64,000 nt of DNA, taken from NCBI RefSeq assembly GCF_002000025.1, contig NZ_MUZV01000003.1, forward strand, positions 186,001 to 250,000, written 5' to 3'. A program made the translations under genes and the position numbers. The notes beneath the pieces were generated by a model. The model did not search any database. It worked only from the letters and a program-made list of their open reading frames with translations, and was not told where the DNA came from. Positions 52,727-60,585 of the stretch are shown one piece after another. Positions within the stretch are counted from its first letter, which is position 1. The number at the start of each line of letters is the position of its first letter. This DNA is from Cognaticolwellia aestuarii (GTDB lineage: Bacteria > Pseudomonadota > Gammaproteobacteria > Enterobacterales > Alteromonadaceae).

Positions 52727-53329
52727 TTATGCATTTGGCAGTATTTTGCGTTTTAACCAGTAATCAAGACTGACATAGCGTCCGCCACCGATGAAAAACA
52801 ATGCCAAAAGCATAATGAAATAAGTTGCCGCAAACTCAATACCGTTATTTAAAATAGTGATATTTCCGCTACTTGTTAGCCACTCATAATTACCATGCTC
52901 TTTTAAAATAGAAACAATGATCTCTTTTTTCTCTACGGAAGCTTCAACTCTTTCATTAGCAAAAGGAGCATTAGCATCAGCAATCGCCTGCCAGCCATAC
53001 TGTCCATGCACGGAAGTCATCGCAATAATCATCGTAAACATCATAGGAACAGCCATCAAACGCACGCCTAAACCGAGCAATAAAGCAATAGCACCAATAA
53101 CTTCAGCAGCAATAGCTAAAATGGCTAAAATAAAAGGAAAAGGCAAACCCAGTCCCCAGTCATCATTACCAAACCATTGCACAATATTTTCAAAGCCGTC
53201 AATTTTATGTGTACCTGCCATCCAAAAAATAGGCACTAAATATAAACGCATTAATAGTGGTGCAAGAAAATCCAACTTTTTCGTTGAATTTAAAACCCCA
53301 TAACCTTTTTCCAATATTGCTTTCACCAT
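52727..53329 (-). CDS. DoxX-family membrane protein of the bufferin operon
   Basis: The 200-residue protein has four hydrophobic helices and the DoxX signature (LLMRLYLVPIFWMAGTHKIDGFENIVQWF...ILAILAIAAEVIGAIALLLGLGVRLMAVPMM). It has an inserted loop (about 115-155, YGWQAIADANAPFANERVEASVEKK) that extends between helices 3 and 4. DoxX-type genes often accompany DUF692/DUF2063 operons. It lies 45 bases upstream of bufA on the same strand and may handle electrons or quinones at the inner membrane. The exact role is unknown. Confidence 0.88.
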   Translation of the reverse strand: MVKAILEKGYGVLNSTKKLDFLAPLLMRLYLVPIFWMAGTHKIDGFENIVQWFGNDDWGLGLPFPFILAILAIAAEVIGAIALLLGLGVRLMAVPMMFTMIIAMTSVHGQYGWQAIADANAPFANERVEASVEKKEIIVSILKEHGNYEWLTSSGNITILNNGIEFAATYFIMLLALFFIGGGRYVSLDYWLKRKILPNA

Positions 53330-53991
53330 GTTTTATTCCTATTTGCTTATGCATAAAGTTTAACTTTAGTCCAAATTACCCATTGCCTAATAAAATGCCT
53401 AATAAAATTGTCTAATAATTCATTTCATACAATATTAAAAACACAAGCTGGATAACTGCCTAATTTGACCCGAGAAGTTGTGGCACTATTTCATTATTTA
53501 TTATGAAAATATAGCAACAAATCAGTGAGGTTTATTTTTGAAATATAAATGTCATTTATCAGGTCGGCAGAAAAAATGATTACTATGCTTTACCATTGGC
53601 TCAGTAACGCCGGCCTGTAACTAAGTGTAAACAACTGAAATTAAATGTAAAATAATTAAGGGGGTATGTTACTGGTGTATTATTTAAGTAGGCAGTTCAA
53701 AAACTGTTTAATTGCATTTAAGCCACAAATTCCGACAGCTAACGAGAAAAAATAAATTTAATTTTTATTTTTTCTCTCTTATTTTTATCACGACAATCGA
53801 TTTTTAAAGTATTGTGTGTGTATTTTACAAACCACTTAACTGTTAAGAATGAATAGCAACTACATCATGTACAGCGTGATCAAAATGGTATTGAGAAGGG
53901 AAAGTTAAAAATAAAAAAAAGAAATAACATCTTGAACAGCACTGTGGCTATTCAAGATGTTTAATATACCATGCTAAGGTGTTGATTTAAC
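53330..53991. promoter_or_regulatory. 660-base upstream region of the bufferin operon
   Basis: No gene I can support. CCTAATAAAATG/CCTAATAAAATT/TCTAATAATTCA at 53386-53423 is a short triple repeat near the DoxX start. A 29-codon frame (53666-53755) lacks a well-spaced ribosome site. No copper-regulator box or ECF sigma gene was recognised, so the signal that controls the operon is not visible. Confidence 0.3.
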
Positions 53992-54348
53992 TTATAGCGC
54001 TTCCACTGTTGCTAACGATTGAGTAAATTCAGCTAACTCTAGTTCAAAGCAATCGTCATTTTCTTGCCAATTTAGGCCAATTATAACGCCATCTTCTAGT
54101 AAGTCTTCAACCCAAAACTCCATCCAATCAGCAACGGTTATTGCTACAGGGATATATTCAGCCCACTCTTCAACACAATGACTTTTTGCTAAAGCTTCTG
54201 TTGACCAAAGTGGCATGACATCAGTATCTTCAAAATTAATTGAATCTAGTACTACCCAATCTTCGCTAGCTTTGTCTTGTAATGCCCAAATAAGTTGATT
54301 TTCTTTTACTTGTGTTAAAAAGTCACTGAGCGTGTTTGGCGTTGTCAT
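53992..54348 (-). CDS. DUF2750 domain protein
   Basis: The 118-residue acidic protein matches DUF2750: LSDFLTQVKENQLIWALQDKASEDWVVLDSINFEDTDVMPLWSTEALAKSHCVEEWAEYIPVAI, then a WMEFWVEDLLEDG motif and a final strand. I start at ATG 54348 (MTTPNTLSDF), as family members do; the 20-residue extension to 54408 is not supported. The protein is strongly acidic and the function is unknown. Confidence 0.85.
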   Translation of the reverse strand: MTTPNTLSDFLTQVKENQLIWALQDKASEDWVVLDSINFEDTDVMPLWSTEALAKSHCVEEWAEYIPVAITVADWMEFWVEDLLEDGVIIGLNWQENDDCFELELAEFTQSLATVEAL

Positions 54349-54539
54349 ATTAGCAATGTACCTTAAGAATTTTGCCAACATTATACGGGGGCAAATGGCA
54401 TAACTCAACGGCTCAAGCCTAGCATTGAAAATTAATACGCAGCTATACCGCGATAATGTCTGGTGTAAATTTAAGCAAAGTCTTTAATAGCTTATTCAAA
54501 ATCAAAAAATGATTATTTACTATATAAATCAAGGATAAA

Positions 54540-54556
54540 TGCGACATTATGTCGCA
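54540..54556. promoter_or_regulatory. perfect dyad upstream of the TonB receptor
   Basis: TGCGACA-TTA-TGTCGCA lies 66 bases before the ATG of the receptor gene and is not followed by T. The arms are GC-rich in an AT-rich stretch, which suits a regulator site. It does not resemble a Fur box (GATAATGATwATCATTATC). Confidence 0.6.
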
Positions 54557-54621
54557 CTATGAAATAAAACTTTTCAGATATAGTTGCGTTAGTTATTAAT
54601 TATCACTGATGAGTTTCACCT

Positions 54622-57285
54622 ATGTTATTAAATAAGTCTTACCTAAGTATTTGCTGCGCCCTTGCCATTATTCCAACTCAACAAGCTGTTGCACAATTGA
54701 CAAGCGATCAATCAATAAGTACTCAAGCAACAGAGCGTATAGAAATTACCGGTTCACGTATTAAGCAAGTTGATCTAGAGTCAGCAAGCCCGGTAACAGT
54801 TATCAATGCTGAACAAATCGCCTTTTCAGGTATTTCGAGCGTTGAAGAGTTATTACAAGAAATGACAGCTTCGGCCGGACCCGCAGGAAATGCGACCAAT
54901 GCTTATTGGACAAGTAATGGTTATGCCACAGCACAAATAAACTTACGTGGCCTAGGCATTAAGCGTACCTTAGTGCTATTAAATGGCCGTCGACTTGTTG
55001 CCGGTGGCACAGGGGCAAATGACAGCCCTGATCTTAATATGATCCCCGTCAGTTTAATCAAGCGCATTGAGGTGTTAAAAGATGGCGCATCGGCAATTTA
55101 TGGTGCTGACGCAATTGCAGGTGTTGTTAATATCATTACTAAAGATGACTTTACTGGCGCCCAATTAACCCTAAAAGCAGGAGCAAGTGATCGAGGAGAT
55201 GCAGAGAATCAAGAAATAAACTTAACATTAGGTGGTGATTTTCAACGCGGTAATATGGTCGTTAATCTTAATTATGTTAACACAGGTAATGCCCTTCAGT
55301 CAGAGCGTAACCCATGCCCACTAACAGAAAGTGGCAGTAAGCTTGAGTGTTTTTATTCAGGCTCAACAATTGGCGGTCGCGCTACATTAGCTGATGGTAG
55401 TGAAGTACAATTTAACCAAACAGCTAACGGCAACGGTAATAGCTATAGTCAGTATAACAACAGTGAACATGGTTATAACTGGTTTGAATCACTTAATTCA
55501 TACAGCCCAATGCAACGTTTAAACATTGCCACCTTGGTAAACTATGAGCTAAGCAGCACAGTACAGCTAAACACAGAGCTTATTTATGCTAACCGTCGCT
55601 CTAGCCAAATTGTTACGCCACGCGGCTTCACAAGCGTAGCGGTCGCGAGCGACTTTATCTACAATCCTACGGGGCAAGATTTAACCTTAAAAAACCGCCG
55701 CAATGTCGAAGTCGATAATCCAGAGTTTTATCAAGAAACAGATACCTTACAAACCAGTATTATGCTCAATGGTGAGTTGGCAAACGACTGGCAATGGCAA
55801 ATCGGTTATAGCTATGGTCGTAATACCGGTACCGATGGTTGGAGTTATGACTTTAATGACGAACGTGTTGCTCAAACACTTGACCATAGCACCTGTAGTA
55901 ACGAGCTTAATGCAGCTATTCCTTGCGGTGACTATTTTGGCGTTGATGAACTTTCACAAGCCGTGATTGATTACGTTACCTATCAACGTGAAGGCACTGG
56001 CGGAAATGAGTTACGCGCTTGGACAGGTCAATTAACCGGCGAAATACTTGCCTTAGAATCTGGCAGTTTAGCTTTCGCCGCTGGACTTGAACAAAGAGAC
56101 GAAAAAGGTTGGCGCAAGCCTGACACCATTGCCCAACAAAATGGTGATGAAGAGGCTATTTCTGGATCATACCAAGTCAAAGAAGCCTTCTTCGAACTTG
56201 CCATTCCTTTAGCAAAAGATGCTGCATGGGCCAATAATTTAGACGCTGATATCGCATTACGTTATTCAGACTACTCAACTTTTGGCTCCGACACCACATT
56301 TAAACTGGGTCTAACATGGCGCCTAAACAGCGCGTTAATGCTAAGAGCGGTACGCTCATCTGCCTTTAGAACACCAACAATTACAGAATTATTTGGTGGC
56401 ACTAATACTGAAAACCTGATCACAGTTGATCCTTGCGAAGGCGCTACCGGCACTATTCAAGCCAATTGTCTTGCCGCTGGTGTTCCAAGTAACTTCATTC
56501 AAGATGGCGCAACGGTAAAAACAAGCGTTGGCGGTAATCCCAATGTTGGTCCTGAGCGAGCAAATACACTAACCTTAGGTGCCGTATGGCAAAGCCCTTA
56601 CGCCGATAACTTAGCTATAACACTCGATTACTTCGATATTAAAATTGACAACGCGATCAATGCCGTTGCGGGCTCTAATATGCTCCGCCTGTGTTATTCA
56701 GATCCGATCGCCTATGCTGAATATTGTCATAATATCGTGCGTGATGATAATACCCATCAAGTAACTGAACTTGAAAAACGCCCAATGAATGCCGCAAATG
56801 AACATGTTGCAGGTATTGATGCTAACTTCAAATATAAAAGTGATTATCAAGACTATAAGTTTTCACTAAATTGGGATATTACCCGTTTATTGACACATGA
56901 AAATACGGCTTTTTCGGGTGCAGAAACGGAAATACTTCTCGGTAAGATAACCGCTGATCGTGGCATTTTTTCTAAATGGAAAAGCAACCTCCAAGTATCA
57001 TTAGCAGCACAATCATGGAAATTAAATTATAGCTTACGTTATATCGGCAAAGCAGATGATGAAAATGGTGGTGGCCCCATTGGCAGTGCGGTACCTAGTG
57101 TCGTATATAATGATATTCAAGCAAGCTACATGCTAGCGGATGACTTAATAATATCAAGTGGTATTGATAACTTATTTGACAAACAGCCCCCCTTCCTTAC
57201 CTCATGGAATGATGCGAATACCGATGTCTTTACTTACGACACTGTTGGTCGTCGAGGCTATATTAAGGTTAATTACGCATTTTAA
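54622..57285 (+). CDS. TonB-dependent outer-membrane receptor
   Basis: The 887-residue receptor has a signal peptide (about 1-24, CCALAIIPTQQAVAQ) and the plug domain: a TonB-box-like ERIEITGSRIKQVDLESASPVTVI, VEELLQEMTASAGPAGNA, INLRGLGIKRTLVLLNGRRLVAGG and VLKDGASAIYGADAIAGVVNI. The 22-strand barrel runs from about residue 180 and ends GRRGYIKVNYAF with the terminal Phe. It takes up a large or scarce substrate across the outer membrane using TonB energy. The ligand is unknown. Cysteine pairs in extracellular loops (PCPLTESGSKLECF, DHSTCSNELNAAIPC) suggest disulphides. An operator-like dyad lies upstream. Confidence 0.93.
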   Translation: MLLNKSYLSICCALAIIPTQQAVAQLTSDQSISTQATERIEITGSRIKQVDLESASPVTVINAEQIAFSGISSVEELLQEMTASAGPAGNATNAYWTSNGYATAQINLRGLGIKRTLVLLNGRRLVAGGTGANDSPDLNMIPVSLIKRIEVLKDGASAIYGADAIAGVVNIITKDDFTGAQLTLKAGASDRGDAENQEINLTLGGDFQRGNMVVNLNYVNTGNALQSERNPCPLTESGSKLECFYSGSTIGGRATLADGSEVQFNQTANGNGNSYSQYNNSEHGYNWFESLNSYSPMQRLNIATLVNYELSSTVQLNTELIYANRRSSQIVTPRGFTSVAVASDFIYNPTGQDLTLKNRRNVEVDNPEFYQETDTLQTSIMLNGELANDWQWQIGYSYGRNTGTDGWSYDFNDERVAQTLDHSTCSNELNAAIPCGDYFGVDELSQAVIDYVTYQREGTGGNELRAWTGQLTGEILALESGSLAFAAGLEQRDEKGWRKPDTIAQQNGDEEAISGSYQVKEAFFELAIPLAKDAAWANNLDADIALRYSDYSTFGSDTTFKLGLTWRLNSALMLRAVRSSAFRTPTITELFGGTNTENLITVDPCEGATGTIQANCLAAGVPSNFIQDGATVKTSVGGNPNVGPERANTLTLGAVWQSPYADNLAITLDYFDIKIDNAINAVAGSNMLRLCYSDPIAYAEYCHNIVRDDNTHQVTELEKRPMNAANEHVAGIDANFKYKSDYQDYKFSLNWDITRLLTHENTAFSGAETEILLGKITADRGIFSKWKSNLQVSLAAQSWKLNYSLRYIGKADDENGGGPIGSAVPSVVYNDIQASYMLADDLIISSGIDNLFDKQPPFLTSWNDANTDVFTYDTVGRRGYIKVNYAF

Positions 57286-57305
57286 GCCTAATTAATTGTT
57301 TTTGA

Positions 57306-57345
57306 GTTCGGTTTATTGACGACTACAGCTATCGATAAACCGAAC
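57306..57345 (+). terminator. stem-loop after the receptor gene
   Basis: GTTCGGTTTAT pairs perfectly with ATAAACCGAAC across an 18-base loop, 20 bases after the stop. There is no U tract, so it may be a processing or weak terminator stem. Confidence 0.5.
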
Positions 57346-57464
57346 AAAACCTAGTAAACGAATAATTAACGAACAACAAGCCAATAAGCACTGAACAAAT
57401 AAACAAAAAACCATAAGCATCTGATAAGCTGTCATTATCAACCACACCTGTAACAGAATTATCA

Positions 57465-58592
57465 GTGAAAATTGAGTTTGTAGATAACATTACCGATATT
57501 GCCGAGCAAGACTGGCAGCGACTAAATAGCCAAGCCTCGCTATTTTCAAATTATCGATTTTTTCAGTGCTTAGAAGCGAGTGGCTCAATTGGACAAGCAC
57601 AGGGGTGGCAACCTCATCACCTACAGCTTCACGATACTAATAATGACGTTAGCGCGATATTACCAAGCTACATTAAGTCGCACTCTTGGGGCGAGTATGT
57701 TTTTGATTGGGCGTGGGCAGACGCGTACCAACAACATAATATCCCTTATTATCCCAAGCTAGTTACTACTGTGCCTTTCACGCCAGTTACGAGTCATAAG
57801 TTATTATCAAACAACATCAAACTGACCGACACTTTCGAGCTATTAAGTCACCATTGCCAGCATCAACAACTCAACAGTTGGCATTTACTTTATAGCCAAG
57901 ATGCCCCAGAAATAACAACTCAGCAATGCCATGATGTTTATCAGCGTAATACCGTACAATTTCATTGGCTTAATTATGGTTATCGAGACTTTGATGATTT
58001 TCTAGCAACCTTTAATGCACGCAAAAGAAAAAACACTCGCAAAGAACGACTCTCGATAACTCAGCAAGGCATATCCGTTAGACAAGTTTTGGGCAAAGAT
58101 ATTAATGCCGCAGAGCTTGCCTTCTTCTATTTAACCTATCAGCTGACCTATTTAAGACGTGGACATACGCCGCATTTAACTTTTGAATTTTTTCAAAATA
58201 TAGTGAAAAAGTTACCTGAACATATTTTGTTGATTATCGCTAGTTGCCATGGTGAAGACGTCGCTTGCGCTTGGTTTTTCTTTGATGATGACAATTTATA
58301 CGGTCGCTATTGGGGCTGTACGCAGTCGTATAATAACTTACATTTTGAATTATGTTATTACCAAGGCATTGCCTTTTGTATTGAAAATAAGCTGGCTTTA
58401 TTTCATCCCGGTACACAAGGCGAACATAAGATAGCACGTGGCTTTGAGCCCAAATTAACTACGTCATATCATTGGATAAAACATCAGGCATTTAAAACGG
58501 CTATTAAAGACTTTTGTCTACAGGAGCAACAGCAAATGCGCGAGTATCAACAACAATGCCGGCAGTTGTTACCTTTTAAATTATCCGAATAA
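57465..58592 (+). CDS. FemAB/GNAT-like acyltransferase (DUF482, COG3146)
   Basis: The 375-residue protein has the GNAT-type tandem fold of the DUF482 family: ASLFSNYRFFQCLEASGSIG near the start, the conserved FLATFNARKRKNTRKERLSI helix, PEHILLIIASCHGEDVACAWFFFDDDNLYGRYWG and a C-terminal LALFHPGTQGEHKIARGFEPKLTTSYHW. Family members are annotated as peptidoglycan-type or aminoacyl acyltransferases; the substrate is unproven. The start is GTG 57465. It precedes the methyltransferase gene by 70 bases on the same strand. Confidence 0.87.
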   Translation: MKIEFVDNITDIAEQDWQRLNSQASLFSNYRFFQCLEASGSIGQAQGWQPHHLQLHDTNNDVSAILPSYIKSHSWGEYVFDWAWADAYQQHNIPYYPKLVTTVPFTPVTSHKLLSNNIKLTDTFELLSHHCQHQQLNSWHLLYSQDAPEITTQQCHDVYQRNTVQFHWLNYGYRDFDDFLATFNARKRKNTRKERLSITQQGISVRQVLGKDINAAELAFFYLTYQLTYLRRGHTPHLTFEFFQNIVKKLPEHILLIIASCHGEDVACAWFFFDDDNLYGRYWGCTQSYNNLHFELCYYQGIAFCIENKLALFHPGTQGEHKIARGFEPKLTTSYHWIKHQAFKTAIKDFCLQEQQQMREYQQQCRQLLPFKLSE

Positions 58593-58662
58593 ATAGCAAG
58601 CCTTAACGTTACTAAACAACCATCAGCTTGCTCGCTAAACCATAATGAACTGAGAAAAACTC

Positions 58663-59256
58663 ATGAATAAACCTTTTTCCCAAGCATGTGAAAATAACAA
58701 AACGGCTATTCTGCCTTTACTAACACAGAGCTTAAAAAGTGCTAAAACACTACTAGAAATAGGCTCGGGCACCGGCCAGCATGCGGTATACTTTGCGCCA
58801 AATATGCCATGGTTAACATGGCAAACCAGTGATAGAGCTATTAACCACCAAGGTATTAATTGCTGGCTTAAAGAGCAACCTAGCGATAATTTACTAGCGC
58901 CGCTAACGCTAGATTTACATCATGATTGGCCCATCAAGTCTGTTGATGCTATTTATACCGCAAATACGCTACATATTATTAGTTGGCCACTAGTACAAAC
59001 GTTTTTTGCTGGTGTAGCACAGCATTTGGCGCTAGCTGGAAGGTTGTGTATTTATGGTCCTTTTAATTATCAAGGTCAACACACTAGCGAAAGCAATGCT
59101 AATTTTGATCTTTGGTTAAAAGAGCACGATGAACTAAGTGGCATTCGCGATATTGAAGCAATTATAGCTTTAGCAAAAAGTGCGGGTTTGTTGTTAACCG
59201 ATGATCATGCTATGCCAGCGAATAATCGGCTGTTGATATTTAATAAAGTAAATTAA
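58663..59256 (+). CDS. DUF938 SAM-dependent methyltransferase-like protein
   Basis: The 197-residue protein has the DUF938 pattern: an SQACENNKTAILPLLTQSL start, the SAM-binding LLEIGSGTGQHAVYFAPNMP, VDAIYTANTLHIISWP and the GRLCIYGPFNYQGQHTSESNANFDLWLK block. It probably methylates an unknown small molecule or protein. Ribosome site GAGAAAAACTC precedes ATG 58663. Confidence 0.9.
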   Translation: MNKPFSQACENNKTAILPLLTQSLKSAKTLLEIGSGTGQHAVYFAPNMPWLTWQTSDRAINHQGINCWLKEQPSDNLLAPLTLDLHHDWPIKSVDAIYTANTLHIISWPLVQTFFAGVAQHLALAGRLCIYGPFNYQGQHTSESNANFDLWLKEHDELSGIRDIEAIIALAKSAGLLLTDDHAMPANNRLLIFNKVN

Positions 59257-59282
59257 CCTGGCACTCAACATGAATAACGCAT

Positions 59283-59316
59283 AAAAAATGCGCTAGCAAA
59301 TTACTAGCGCATTTTT
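59283..59316 (+). terminator. terminator of the DUF938 gene
   Basis: AAAAAATGCGCTAG-CAAATTA-CTAGCGCATTTTT has a 9-bp core stem plus A/T tracts on both sides, 27 bases after the stop. Confidence 0.9.
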
Positions 59317-59443
59317 ATAAGTCTATTCAATGCGCCTACATGGGGAGCTACGCAATGTAGTAGCTCAGTTTCAATAAAACCGAGCTTTATAGCGGCTAGT
59401 GCCGTTAGGCAATGGAATGACTCAATATAGTAACTATATATAA

Positions 59444-59617
59444 TTACTCATTGACGACTTTCACCGACACTTCAATCGACTTGGCACTGCCGGCCAGCCA
59501 CTTTTGCAAGTAGATACTGCCTAACACTTCTGCTTTTCCTGGCTCAGGCACTTCTTTAAACCGAATACTGTTTTTATTTTCTTTTTCAAAAACAAGCTTA
59601 ACATTAACTTCTGGCAT
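59444..59617 (-). CDS. conserved-looking 57-residue small protein after the esterase gene
   Basis: This frame is too short for usual cut-offs, but it has AAGGACAG at good spacing before ATG 59617. It reads PEVNVKLVFEKENKNSIRFKEVPEPGK, then AEVLGSIYLQKWLAGSAKSIEVSVKVV, a beta-rich small domain. It looks like a widespread small family of proteins of unknown function with a VIGTLYVQK-like centre, recalled only in character. It begins 27 bases after the carboxylesterase stop codon, so it is likely in one operon. Confidence 0.72.
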   Translation of the reverse strand: MPEVNVKLVFEKENKNSIRFKEVPEPGKAEVLGSIYLQKWLAGSAKSIEVSVKVVNE

Positions 59618-59644
59618 TTAACTGTCCTTATAGTTTTAACAACC

Positions 59645-60322
59645 TTATGCAATATTTAAACGTGCCACTAACCATTGAGCAATATCACGAATCTCTGTTG
59701 GGTGAACACTGTGCGCCATGGGATACGTTTTCCAGGTAACTGGATAGTTTTGCTCATTCAGTAATTTATTGGCCATTTTACCAGCGCTTAATGGCACAAC
59801 ATCATCATTAGCACCATGTAATTGTAGGATGTTAGTATCACTATTTGCCACGCTAAGCTGGTCTGGTAAGGCATCTGCATTAGGTAAGTAACAAGATAAT
59901 GCCATAATACCTGCCAACTTCTCAGGGTAGCGCAAGCCCGTAAACATACTTACCACGCCACCTTGGCTAAAACCTGCTAAAACAATATTACTGGTCGGAA
60001 TACCTTTATCATTTTGTTCTTTGATCAGCGCTTTAACTTTCGCTTCAGATTCAATTACGCCCTTCATATCAGCACGGTTATGCAAATCCATGCTTTTAAT
60101 ATCGTACCATGAGCGCATAACATAACCTTGGTTAATGGTTACCGGTTGTTCAGGAGCGTGAGGAAAAATAAAGCGTACCGAATGGTTAGTCGGTAATCTT
60201 AGTTCAGGTACGATGGGCGAAAACCCAGCTCCAGAGTCGCCTAAACCGTGTAACCAAATAACACAGGCTGTGGCAGGCGAACTTGGCTCAATGGTAATTC
60301 TATCTAATGGAACAGCTGACAT
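59645..60322 (-). CDS. phospholipase/carboxylesterase family alpha/beta hydrolase
   Basis: The 225-residue cytosolic serine hydrolase matches acyl-protein thioesterase/carboxylesterase II proteins: IWLHGLGDSGAGFSPIVPELRL (oxyanion hole), GFSQGGVVSMFTGLRYP (nucleophile Ser), HGANDDVVPL (Asp) and YPMAHSVHPTEI (His). The ATG at 60322 is normal. It hydrolyses short acyl esters or thioesters. Confidence 0.93.
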   Translation of the reverse strand: MSAVPLDRITIEPSSPATACVIWLHGLGDSGAGFSPIVPELRLPTNHSVRFIFPHAPEQPVTINQGYVMRSWYDIKSMDLHNRADMKGVIESEAKVKALIKEQNDKGIPTSNIVLAGFSQGGVVSMFTGLRYPEKLAGIMALSCYLPNADALPDQLSVANSDTNILQLHGANDDVVPLSAGKMANKLLNEQNYPVTWKTYPMAHSVHPTEIRDIAQWLVARLNIA

Positions 60323-60585
60323 GCTTCTCTCTTTATATGGGTAACAGTAAAAAATGCCGATATCATAACGTTTCTACAGAAGTCGATACAACTAACTCTG
60401 GCTCAATTATGATAATTTTTATCATAAATTAACCAAACTTTGGGATAAATGACTCCATAATAATGGATGAATGATTTGTTACTAAATTATTCAAAGCAAT
60501 GATTTTAATTGATCCCATAGCGCAACAACAATACAGTAGGCGTTACTTGGCAAGCAAACATGGATGAAGGAAGAAAAACCAACAG

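Noticed and set aside
50463-53329. Methanobactin biosynthesis locus
   Set aside because: The DUF692 enzyme is related to MbnB, but the partner is DUF2063 rather than MbnC, and the precursor is a long Cys-rich exported protein of BufA2 type.
53666-53755. 29-codon frame upstream of the bufferin operon
   Set aside because: The G-rich stretch is too close to the ATG to serve as a ribosome site, and the peptide has no recognisable features.
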